Shown here: positions 1 through 11,900 of the stretch, in pieces | Layout of the letters: the number at the start of each line of letters is the position of its first letter | Position numbering within the stretch: the first letter of the stretch is position 1 | Origin: Siderastrea siderea | Taxonomy: Eukaryota > Cnidaria > Anthozoa > Scleractinia > Rhizangiidae | Direction: 5' to 3' | DNA: 64,000 nt | Assembly (NCBI GenBank): GCA_964030785.1 | Contig: OZ034975.1 | Coordinates: forward strand, 33,571,769-33,635,768 | Position numbers and translations under genes: made by a program | The notes under the pieces: model-generated | Databases searched by the model: none | The model's input: the letters and a program-made list of their open reading frames with translations, nothing else | Told to the model about the DNA's origin: nothing

Positions 1-1
1 T

Positions 2-748
2 GTGATCACTGAGCCACCGGTAGACTCACCACCTCTGACAACCGAGTACGCGCTGGCTCTCCAACAGAGACTGGCTGGTGCCCACGAGACAGCACGAAGA
101 CACCTCAGCAAAGCCGCAGAACGTCAGAAGCGGAATTATGACAAGCGAGTGTCCAGTAAACCATTTCGGATAGGAGACAGCGTCTGGCTGCACAACATTC
201 GCCGGAAGAAGGGAAGGAACCCCAAATTGGATTGCCCTTGGGAAGGCCCTTACTTAGTAGTGTCAAAGCTGTCAGATGTCACCTATCGAATTCAAAGAAG
301 CCGAAGAGCAAAACCTAAGGTGATCCACGCTGATCGTCTCAAGCCGTATCTTGGACCTGCATTAGAGAGCTGGATTGCAGAGAGGGGAGAGACTGATGTG
401 CCTGCTGTGTCCCCGGTTGTGTGCGCCGAAAGAAGTGAGCCTGTTAACCCGGGTGGCTCTGTGTCAGTTGAACTAAGAGAAGGCCATGTGGAGTCTCCAA
501 ACCCAACTGCACCGGAGATGCCCGAAAGGACTGACTCAGATGCGGAGAACAGTGACACTGAATTTAACGTGGATAATGACTCTGATGCAGATGTACCTAG
601 TGATGCCCTACCAGTCGTCGAAGGAGAGAGCGTAGCTATGAACGGGCAAGCCGCCCCTCCCAGTGTACCTGAGAGCCCCGCGCAGAATTTGAAGAGCCGT
701 TACGGAAGAGAGCGGAGGAAACCAGAGCGTTATGGTGAATGGGAGTAG
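2..748 (+). CDS. Ty3/gypsy Pol, integrase C-terminal end (partial)
   Basis: C-terminal part of a Ty3/gypsy-type polyprotein; the upstream part lies outside the window, so the true start is not visible. Residues about 25-50 form a basic helical segment (QKRNYDKRV), then a GPY/F-type module with W-x-GPY (WEGPYLVV) and HADRLKPY, which is the integrase C-terminal domain that binds DNA. The last 130 residues are acidic, low complexity and end in a basic RYGRERRKPERY tail. It is followed by a polypurine tract and an LTR in the right order. No env follows. Family is seen directly from motifs; the clade is not resolved. Confidence 0.9.
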   Translation: MITEPPVDSPPLTTEYALALQQRLAGAHETARRHLSKAAERQKRNYDKRVSSKPFRIGDSVWLHNIRRKKGRNPKLDCPWEGPYLVVSKLSDVTYRIQRSRRAKPKVIHADRLKPYLGPALESWIAERGETDVPAVSPVVCAERSEPVNPGGSVSVELREGHVESPNPTAPEMPERTDSDAENSDTEFNVDNDSDADVPSDALPVVEGESVAMNGQAAPPSVPESPAQNLKSRYGRERRKPERYGEWE

Positions 749-885
749 CCCTTTCACTAGCTTGAACATTAAACAGTTGAAATTTCAAAAGATTAATTAG
801 AGATTTGGGTGGATTAGCTGCCACTGGACTATAGTTTCGTTTTTTCATGTTTCCCGCTTTCAGTTGTCACACTGGGACAGTGTTC

Positions 886-902
886 TTTAAAGGAGGGGAC
901 AG
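886..902 (+). other. Polypurine tract of the Ty3/gypsy element
   Basis: Purine-rich AAAGGAGGGGACAG directly precedes TGTAGCGG, the expected start of a 3' LTR. It would prime plus-strand DNA synthesis in reverse transcription. Confidence 0.75.
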
Positions 903-1072
903 TGTAGCGGAAGCCCTACCGCACCCCCATAGGGATAGTTTTGTTAGACTCGATACCACTCCCTCGCGGGGAGGTTGTCGTTGTTCTGTAATAAACAACA
1001 TGGCCGCTTGATGTGAATCTGCCTGATCTGTGCAAGTGTTTCTGTTTCCGGACCCGGGATGCAGTCTTCACA
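903..1072 (+). mobile_element. 3' LTR of Ty3/gypsy element
   Basis: Begins TGT right after the polypurine tract and probably ends ACA at 1072, about 170 bp. It contains an AATAAA polyadenylation signal at 990-995. The right boundary is inferred from the TGT...ACA rule because the 5' LTR is not in the window. Confidence 0.65.
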
Positions 1073-1343
1073 GTATATTGAAAGCTTTGTGGGTATCATT
1101 CCAACTGCAGTCGCTCCTATGATATCTATAACTGGTGGGCGAAGGAATAAAGGCTGAAAAGATAACCCCTGCAAATGAAACTTTATTATAGTCTGTGTTC
1201 TGTTCAGTATACGCATAGTAATGCTGTTTGACATGAGTTTATTGCTACAAGAACTTACTCTCCAGTAAAAGCATAGGAAGACTCCGAAGACGAAATATGG
1301 GCAAAAAGGTTCATTATTTTAATATGTTTTCCCCTGTACTCAC

Positions 1344-1606
1344 CAACGTTATTAACAACACTAATGTTAAGTGGACCCAAAGACGTTATACCATTAGTAG
1401 TAGTACAAGTGTAGTTTCGAAAGTGATCCTTCTTCACACAAGAGATAGACAACATATAGTTTTCTCCTTTCTGCAACAGTGTCATTTTTACCCAGGTAAC
1501 AACTGGTGGTGGATGTCCACTGACAGGGCAACGTATTGTCAGCGAGTCACCTTCGCTTACGTGATAAATCCCCTTGATGCCATTCGCGTCAGGTTTTTTA
1601 AGAGGA
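1344..1606 (-). CDS. Ig-domain exon (minus-strand gene)
   Basis: Encodes an Ig-like domain: SLTIRCPVSG (first Cys), VVTWVK (Trp) and YTCTTTNG (second Cys), ending NISVV. The donor after 1344 is GTGAGT, in phase 1. The acceptor that fits the open frame is after TTAAAG at 1607, which gives a phase 2 start and does not match the phase 1 end of the preceding exon. Either another exon lies between or there is an indel near the A run at about 1592-1600. Confidence 0.75.
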
Positions 1607-2914
1607 CTTTAACATTTGAATATAAGAAAAATGAGGTGAGTTGTCTCGAAAGATGGAAACTGCAGGTTGCAGGATGCAGGTTGTGGGTAGCAGGATAGAG
1701 GTTCCAGATTGCATGTTACAGCCTTACAACATACAACCTGCAACCTGCAGTTTAAACCTTCCAGCATTGTATCTGTTCTATCATTGATTCTGTTAGCAAT
1801 TGTCCATGTAAGACCTTTCAAAGAAAAGGCAAAACATTTTATTGCAGTTTCCTTATTTGTCAACACAACCATAACGGTGCAACCTGCTTTTCGCATCCAG
1901 ATAAGTAAGTTCTAGGTCTTACTTTAGTAGCAAGTTCTTTTTCATGTGCGTGTTGCAATCGTCCTTGAGAGATTAGTTTGGTAGAGGCACTTATGTGCCC
2001 GACATACAAGCAAAGTAATACCCCGACCGTGATACAGAGGGGGTGGGAGGTGATGGACCCCTTAGGTTTACGTTACGTTAAATTATTTCGAAAAGATCTC
2101 ACCTTTAGTAGAAAGCCTGTGATGTGCTCTACAAGACGAGGTATATATAATGGTTTGCCGCGCTGCTGGGAGCCTGTGACGTCATCCAAGATGGTCGCCA
2201 TTCTAAGCGCCATCTTCGATCTTACCGAAAATTAGAAATTGTCAAAAAACGTCAAAAATTGGAAAATTTTGATGCTGCGCTTGATAACATTTTGGGCATT
2301 TTTCACCTATCAAGGGCAAACAACGGTGGCATCCCCCCCCCAACCCCCCATTGTGCGCCCGAGGGTTAACAAGGAAGTTATCTACATTGGAACTTTTCAA
2401 AATGAGGTCATTTGGGGTAATAGTGACGAGCACTTAGGACGGCTGCATTGGAGGCTATTGGGGTTGTGGCTGTGAAAGCAGCAGCGACTCTAAGAAAATT
2501 GTTAACATGCATACAGCAATCGTAATACAATTAGAGTGATGGCACTTTGCAAAAACCATTTTTGCTGTTCTTGCAATTATTTAACAAACTTTACCTAATA
2601 CTTGCAGGTAGCCTGTAGCTGTCGTTGGCTGGTCAACGTTGGCAGCAGCGTTACAGACATAATACCCACTACTACTAACGGAGACGCCTTTTATGGTGAG
2701 CTCAGAGGACCCACTGCCAGAGGAATTGATCAAGAGTTCATTTTGACCATAAAAGTTAGTATACCACGTGAATGACTGACTTGGAACATTAACGGCACTG
2801 CATGTAAATGTTGTAGATGTGCCCACTTCAGCCACTTGAACAGCAGGATGTACAAAAGCTGGGCCTAAAGAACGAACCCGAATTACCGCCATTAGTCAAC
2901 TTAGTTTTAATGAA

Positions 2915-2957
<43 letters not shown>

Positions 2958-5900
2958 TAAATTTGACTTTGATTTCATTCAGTGTGGCCTACTGTAAGGC
3001 GACTGAACCTTTTTACGGATGTCATGCAACTTGGAATTTTCAGTGCTTTTCATTAAAACAAACATACAAACAAATCGAAAAACCTTAGAACATTGTATGA
3101 TTTATTATACAAAAATCATGAGGTTGTGAAGCTAGAAAAAAAGTCGGCTGCTATCTTGTGGGAATATAAGGACTGGTTTTCACTAGTAACGAAGTCGGAA
3201 TCAGAGTCAGAGTCGTGATCGGAGTCGTAATAGCGCTTACGTTCTAGTGAAAATCAAGCAACGGAGTCGTAAGCGGAGTCTAATTCAGGGCTCGTTAATC
3301 GGAGTCCCAAGAATCATAACGTTTCCATTCCATTTTCTTATGATTGCTCTTATGGCTCAGTCGCTTATGATTTAGTGAAAACCAGGTTGTCGGCGTCGTA
3401 AGCAGAAGAAGAATAAAAAACCAATCACAGGGCTCGTCCTCAGGCGCAACGGGTACAAAATTGTGCTTACGACTCGGAAAATCTGGTCTTCACTAGTTCA
3501 TAAGCGACGGAATCGTAAGCGCAAACGGAAACTCTGCTTACGACTCCGTTGTTTGATTTTTACTAGATCGTAACGATCTACGCTTCTGATTATGACTCCG
3601 ACTCCGTCGCTAGTGAAAACCAGCTTTAAGAACCTACCTTACCCAATTTTAACAAAGAGTACTTTTAATTAACTTGTAATTAGCCCTAGTCAACCCTGGA
3701 GGGGGGGGGGGCACAAAGTAACCGCGTTGTATTTGAACGTGTAACCGTTTTAACATGCAAGCAAAAGCCACCAAGCATTGTCCCTTAACTGGGACCAATT
3801 TGGTATAACATTCCATTGTTAAGCAAATCTGTTGCCATGGCAACCTTATTTGACAAGTAGATTTCTCAAAATTTCAATTATACTGCTTGAAGTGAAAAAG
3901 TATATCTCTAACTTTTACATTTTAGATCATTTCAGTGTTCCTTTCTTGGTTTTTATTACTTTGTCGACAATTTTTTTGTGTACTTTTTTTTTTTAAGGTT
4001 TTGGAGAAAGGAAGAAATTCAAGCCGGCATATAAACGATGGCTGTTGTTTGAAAATTATGACGAAATATACTATTAATATCTAATTATTATAACGATACC
4101 TATAGAAATGTAATCTAGTATATAAAATTGCAAAGCTTTTTTTTTTAGTTATGGTATAAAACAAAGAACGACGATTCCATGCAAGTGACGTTTTAACTTG
4201 TATGAGGTGTAATTCCTGTACATGTTGCTGGTAGGTCAATGTATAATACATTCTCGGTCTTGCCACTAATTTTAACAAGGCAGTTAAATTTAAGGCCAAA
4301 TTACCGTAAAGGGGACTTCCAAGCTTGCTCGTAAAGTACTAGAAAGTCGATCAAATTTCCTTGGGAGTGGGAGTGTTCTTCGATTTTTATTTTTGCTGAT
4401 TATACCTTTCAATGTAGCCATCGCTCAACTGGCTCTTCTCACACACTAGATGAAGAAACTGAAGAAGATCAAAAAAGGTTTTTTTTTAACACAGAGCTGT
4501 GAAGACGTTTGTCAATTCGTCGCACGATAAGCAGACACTTCCGGTTTGCCGAATAAGACTCCCGCGTCAAGAGTATCCAAAGGGACGTGGACCCTTCTTT
4601 TTGGTACCTTGGCAGAATGTGTAGCTGTTGTAGACACACTCAAGGCCATCAGACAAGCCCGACATAACGGTTTTAATTTACCAAGAGATCTCGACATTTT
4701 CAAAATGACAAATCGTTGCTGGAAAATATTGTAGGGTTAACTCTTTTTTTACGACTACCAGGTTAAAATTTTTCAATTTTTACGCCTAACGACTAAATTT
4801 CTGGCCGTTTTACGGCCATCGGTTAACCCCATTGAGACCCTCTTGTTGTGCAATTTCTTGTCAGACGTTGGATATCTAGGGACAAGTTACTTTATAAAGA
4901 TGATGGGATGGGAGGGAGGAGGTGTTGCAATCACTGTCTCAAAATAACAAAATAATGTTCGCACACTTGCGTGAAAAGAGGCCTGTCTTTGTCTGATTAT
5001 TTTCATTTTCATTACTTCCTTACATCACATCTTTTGTTCATTAAAAAAAGAACCCTCTCCCTTACGTGTGCAATACATATGAATGAAATAGGAGATATGA
5101 AATAGGATGTGGCTCAAGAGAGAATGAAAGAGGTAAAAAGATTTCTATATATGCACCACCAAATAACTTTGGGTTACTAGTGGATTGTCTTGGCGGCCAT
5201 ATATTAATAGTTAACATCCAATTATAATTTTAAATATCCTTTAAACAACATTTTTCTCAATTTCCTTGAAGTTCACCCATTGTCTACTTTCTTCCATTTG
5301 ATAAACACTATAAAAATGGCCAAAACGTTTAAACTGTTTCTGGAGTGTTGCGCTATTTAAATATTTCTGGAGTGTTGCGCTATTTAAATATTTCTGGAGT
5401 GTTGTTGTGTTGCGGGTGGGCGGGCGCGTACGCTGACGTCACAACCAAAATTTCTCGGATCGATAGGTTACCAAATTTCCCTTAGCAATGGTGCTCTGAA
5501 AGCGCGCTGCCCGCACTGCTCCGCTAAAAATGGCCAAAACATTTGAAATATTTTTGGCGTGTTGCACTACAAAATCTTTGGATTGCATGAAATCTCAGGG
5601 GCGTAATTAAGGGAAAAGGCTGAAACTTAAAAAGAAGACAGGGAAAGGAAAAGGTATTAATCTGAGCATTGTAATATACAGTTACGAATGTAATTATACC
5701 TGTGACAACAAGGCTAATGATACTATCTTCTGTATTCCCACTTTTGTCTTCTAGTTTACATCTCACTTTAATAGTGTCCTCAAAGGTGACACTCTTCAAG
5801 ACAAAAGTTGCCTTTCCTTTCTTAAACACTCTCTCCCTGAACTCTGTTGGCATGGCTGGATTATACTTAAGAATGCCATCACCTAATTCCAGCATCAGCT

Positions 5901-8900
5901 TTACAGTTTTGGCCGCTGTCCTGCTGTAAGCCCACCAACTAGTTTCACCAAATTCAGCGGTTTTATTGTCAACTGAGTAATCCCATTCCAAGATCGCGTC
6001 TGTACCTGCCATAAAGTATACTGGGTTTGATGGTAGTTTAGTAAATGTCAGGACTCCTTCTGTAGAGAAAAATAATAAAGTGGAAAAGTCTATCTATCGT
6101 GTTTTGTTTAGAATGGCTAGAAACTTACTTGTTTTACGTGTTTTACTACGTTGAAATGTTAACTACCAATCAGTTTAGTTTTCATGGAGTATTTTATTGC
6201 TGGTTTTCACGTGATGTCATAAAATTCTAAAATCATAAATCGCGAGGTCTTCTGATTTTATATCCAAACTAGGTTGAAGAAGACTTAAAAATATATATAT
6301 TTTCACAAGTCTCCAGCCCGGTAGCCTCTTGAATTTCTGCCTTTAACCCTACGTGACACCAACATGGCGTTCATAACAAAGCTGTCTCTTATACAAGAAG
6401 GGGCTCTCCTTGTGATTTTTAGCAGTTTGGACAGTTAGAGCATTAGTAGGGAAATTAATGTGAATTTATAGTAGTTCACAAGAGAAAAGTAATCGCTTGA
6501 AGAGCAGAAGTGAATTCCAGATGTTTTCCAGCTGTATAAATTTCAGACGAACGTTTTGGCAAATAACCCAGCAACGGAATACCGTACAGATCTGAGACTC
6601 GGCGAAATTGTTTATTTGTTGATCTTTTTTACTGTTACAAATTCTTGGCTTCTTTCGTTGAATGGTTTTGATTCTAATGTTGTATGGCGTGACAGTGAAA
6701 ACCGAGAATGGTTCACAAGGGTCTAGTCGCTTCTTCTCATGTCGCAAGGACCAGGAAAGAAAAATAACTGCATGTCTGTTTGAAAATGTCACATAAGTTA
6801 ATAAACTAAAGGGAGTATTATAAAACAAGCAAGAGGGTCCACAACAGGTTTTTCGGAATACGGAATTCAGGCTTTTTAAGGGCGAAATTCGGGAATAAGT
6901 AATAAATATTGAGGGAGGTTCGGGATTTAAAATATGAACGGGATACGCGATGTAGCAATTGGTCATGCCCTTGTCTAAGAGGTTTTTCTCTCTTTTTTTT
7001 CCAAACGAACTTTTACGCAGACGCCAGGGTCTGGATCTGACCTCGCAGACGCTGATTGGTGGATATTTTAACGACCACGCAACTTAATGTGAATGGCCCG
7101 CTTGATTGAACCTATCGAGAAGTGGATGAGTGTATTTGTCATATTACCGAGATATGACACCATCTGATTCAGTGCTAACCGCTAGTGTAAAAAAATATAT
7201 CAGTATATTATTCAGGATTGCTCGGTCGATTTAAAAGTAAGACACCATTAGAAAACCAAGGGAATTTGAATTTGTTAGCACCCAGGCCTTGGAGATGAAG
7301 CAGAATTAGTCAAAAGACACAAACATTTCTCTCAGCGTGATCCAGACTACACCGGTGGTTGATTCTGTCTGCGACACAGGCTATCACTGACGCTTATTAA
7401 GAGCAAAATTAAATTTATTCTCCAAAAAGCCCCGAGCCTGCTTCACACTAGTGACATAATGACACGATGGCATAACGACATAATGATGTCGACAATTATG
7501 ACCACCAGCATAACGACACATGGTTTTCTTTTTATTTATTTATTTATTTATTTAATATTATTTATTTCCAAATTACACTAAATTGCACAAGACAATCCAA
7601 CGATTCTGAGGTCAGCCTAAAACAGAATACGAGATTTCTTGGAATAAGCCGCCTAATTATCATAGATACTCTCTCTCTCTAGACTCAACTTCGTGGAGAT
7701 GACAATCCTTGTTGCTGTCATTTTGTTTCTTTTACTCTGACGAAGCCGTCGTTGAAGGCCTCAGATCACAAAATCTGCTGCAAGAGGAGAATAGGTGCCT
7801 CCTATCTTTCAAGACGAAGCGAGAAGGGCACACGGCCAGCACCACAAACTTGTCAGAGAGCTTAGTTTAGTTTTACTTTTTTTAAGAGGTTTTTTTCTAA
7901 ATACAGAGTACCAGTGGACTATTCCCGTGAGAAGTTCATCGGACACTTACTTCTGGCACCTCTTCCAAGAAGCTGCTATGTTATCATGCCTGGGGTGGAT
8001 TTACAGTTCAATAATTGTTCCGAGCCTCTGATTAGTTACTTGTTCCATACTTGTTATGTCGTTATGCCAACTAAGTTGTTCACGCTTGTTTTAGCAAAGA
8101 CATATTTTCACAATGACAAAAACATAACGACATAAGGGAAATAGATCAGTTTTTTTCCTTATGTAGTTATGCCGCTAATATGGCGTCATGTCTGCATGTT
8201 CACAGTGCTCACATATAAACGACATAACTACCCTGTTATGTAGTTATGTGTATGTCGTTATGACGTTAGTGTGAACCAGGCTTAGCTGCTTTTGGAATTT
8301 TGGATTTTGGATACCATTTGGAAGCTAAAAGTGTGCAGATTCCTCAGTACATAATGACTTGGAGATCAACATACGTTAATAAGCCCAAACATGCTCGGAG
8401 TTGACTCAATTGTCGTCTGGCGCGACGTAACTGATATTCAAACAATTTGTAACCACACAACACTAACCGCTTGCATAAATATTTTTTCTCCAACAAGCGT
8501 TCATATATTCCTGATTTTCAATTATCGTCGAGAGCAACGTATTTCGGACGCCTTTATCTGATTTTGTAAAGTTTGGCTATAGTATGGTTTTAGACCACTT
8601 CCCTGTAGTAACAATCAACGGCCTAAAAATTTAAATGATCACAAAGTCGCCTTATTTACAGCTTCATCGACCACTAAACAAAAACGTTTAAACTTTAGTT
8701 GAACAAGATTCAGCGCCAAATATTGACATGTTCAGAGTCGTTTGAACTGAAAGTCGTTACAAGGCAACATAGCAAAACACATTCCAAACGAAACAAAATG
8801 TTTTTTGCCATTAAGATTCCATCTGCCATTTATGAATGGCTGTGTAGCGTCTTTCGATAAGTCGGTCTGTAAACACAACTCGCTTAGAAAACATGTCAAT

Positions 8901-11900
8901 AATCGGCCTCTAGGAACGGGAAAAAAATGAACTTACCGGCATGTGAAATAAAAAACAAGAGCCCAATAAACACACGGCAAACTGTGTGTATTCTAACAGA
9001 GTTCGCGAAACCCATATTCTCCAGGTTATTGTCACATACATACACTCAGTTATTTTTGTGCGGACGCAGTACGCAGTACGCATGCGTCCGTATCTATGTC
9101 ATCGTCTTTCAGACGTTGTTTGGTACGGGTTCCGGACCTAGTTAATATTTAATTATTATTCCGGAGACAAAAGTATTTTTAGGGAAGCGGTTAACTTTGG
9201 GGGTGTGGGGGATGCTTATTGTCAAAACAAAAAATACTTTCGTAGTTTTAGGAAAATGCTTGAGGCTTCAAACTACGTCCTGATGTTGGTCTTCCATAAT
9301 TTTTCTTTAGGACTAGAGGATAAAATGTAGCTTCGCCTGTCAACAAATCTAATTATCTTATCTGATCAGGCGCGGAAAATATATCACGAAACTTCTAGTT
9401 TGTTCTATGACTGCACATAGCTGCACGTCTTGTGACTTGTGAGCTACCAAAAAAGGTTTACAGCACGTTCACTTGAATAAAATCACGCAATCATCTTAAT
9501 AGAACTCACAGGATGCCATGTTTTATTTATATGACCCTATACCTGCCATTTTTTTCTGTGTCAAATGCGTGAGATCTTCGTCTCCTTATGACCGGGATTT
9601 CCGAAAACGTTCCAGCGACTTCCGAAGTTTTCCGATGATTTCCCGAAGACTTCCGAACGCTACCCAAAATGTCTGAAGATGTTCCGACGATTTCTGAACA
9701 CTTTCGAAGCTATTTGAAGCTTTTCCGATGGCTCTCGAACGTATTGAAAAGCGACATTTCAGCGCGTTCTGATACAGTTAGGACTCAAACTAGACATTAA
9801 GCGCCGTTTATTGGAACATTTTCGGGGTAGTTGAATTGAATTTTTGTTGTTAATGTGAAAAGAACAAGTAGTCCGGAATTGTGAGTCAGGCGTGAGAAAT
9901 TGTCCTCAATGCGTGAGATTGATATCTTTGATCCACAGGCGTGAGACTCACGCATAATGCGTGAGAGTTGGCAGGTATATGATCCAAGAGTCACACAAAG
10001 CATTGTTTTGGAATGGTTTCTGGTTTCTTATCTCTTTTGCTTGGGCAGAATTTATTGTCATGTAATATTTACATCATTCTTATTTTTTCGTAGGTGGTTA
10101 TTCATTTTACGTAGCACTATTATTGCAAGGAAAAAGAAAGAAAATATAGGCAATACACAATACCGGGGAAAAGATAGACAACACCGAGAAACAATGCTTG
10201 TATTGTTATATATATGCACATAAGTCACGAGTGGCATGTGACGCCTGTTCTTAAAAAGCCTGACAAAAAAAAAATGAACAAGGATACAGGATAAAGGTCA
10301 ATCCGAGTAACCTCAATTTACTCAAATTACCAGTGGGTATTCTAGCGAACTCATAAAACTAGTGAAACAATTATTAATCTGTCCAGTTTCGTCACTTCCG
10401 ATTACTCCATCACTGAGTCGAATCACGGATAAGCGAACCGCATCTCTTCAATCAAGTCTAAAAAACACTCATGTGTACATTGCTTTAACAGTCGGCCGGT
10501 TAAAAACTGATTCAAAGCATAATTTCAGACGTCGGCACATGCCCGCAATGCGCGGGCCTTTTATTGGAAGATGATACGCAGATTCAAATTAACGTGACCC
10601 TATAGAGTCCAGCTTTTCTTTCATTTATTTATTTATTTATTTATTTATTTAAAAACCAATGTCTATTGCTGTCTCCGAGTCAGCAATATACAGTCTGAGT
10701 GTACGGTTGCAGTATTTCATGAAAATAGGCCTATAACAGGGTCGTAACCAGGTATATTTTTTCATCGCTGATCCCAAATTTTAGCTCTAAATTTGGATCC
10801 CTGATCCCCAAAATGTGGCAACATTTGATCCCTGATCCCACATAAATTTTATGATCCCATAGAGAGATTTGATCAAGTTAAGTCTCCTCGACGTCGATTT
10901 ATCATTCATTAATAACAATAAAGGGTATTTACCTCAAGTAGATCTTCATTTGCTCATTCTGAATCAAGTTCTCATCTTCTCTTCCATGATGTATTAAGGA
11001 ATAACTGGAATTCTGTTGCTTGCTTGTGAAAAATGCTCGGTCCATTACACATTACTTGATTAGCTTACTTTTTAAAAAACTTTCTTGGTTGAGAAATGTA
11101 AAATTCGTATGAACACTAGAAAACGCGCTATAAAACAATACGATAAAACTGACAAGATTAACGACAGTTTTCCTTTTAATTAAAACTCCCTGATTCGACT
11201 TGGCTCAACGTCACGTAAAAAGTGAATAAAAAGACTGAATCTAAATATGTTGCAAAAAATATATATAAGGCGCGACATGCACTTTGAAGTTGAAAGAAAA
11301 AGGAATTTTCAATTTTAAAGAAATGTAGATCAAAGTTCTATTGTTTGATTTTGAGATTTTGTGTATTAAGGAAAAATACCTACAGTCACGATTTGAAAGG
11401 TGAGCTGGCTGCGAGGAAAAAAAACCCGAACCACCTACAACCACGACGAACTAAGAGAAAGGCTTATCAAGGAACTCAGACTGCTGTTATACGCTAAGAC
11501 TCCACTCGAGCACTGGAAGTGTTTACGTGACAACTTTCAGCCTGATTGCTGTTATTTTAAGCTTTCTTCATTTTATAGCAATAGCGAAATTGTGACTGAA
11601 AAATTAATGTTAAAAGTGTATTTAAAGAAGATATCTGGTGACTCTTCTCCCAGATCTACTGTGTCCAGCCTCAAACCGGGATCTGCTACTAGGCTCTTCG
11701 TCTTCCACTTCTGCTAGATTCTCCTCTTCCTGGCTTTCATCGTCACTGTCGTCTGACACGTTCTCTACATGCCCGTGAGCCAAATTTCTTAGGCGCCGTT
11801 TTTCGTTTCTTCTTAAAATAAACTGTTCAGCTTCCCGATCAACAGAGACTCGGTCCATGATGCATTTCGGTGAATTTTGATCGTCAAAGGTTCCTTTGTT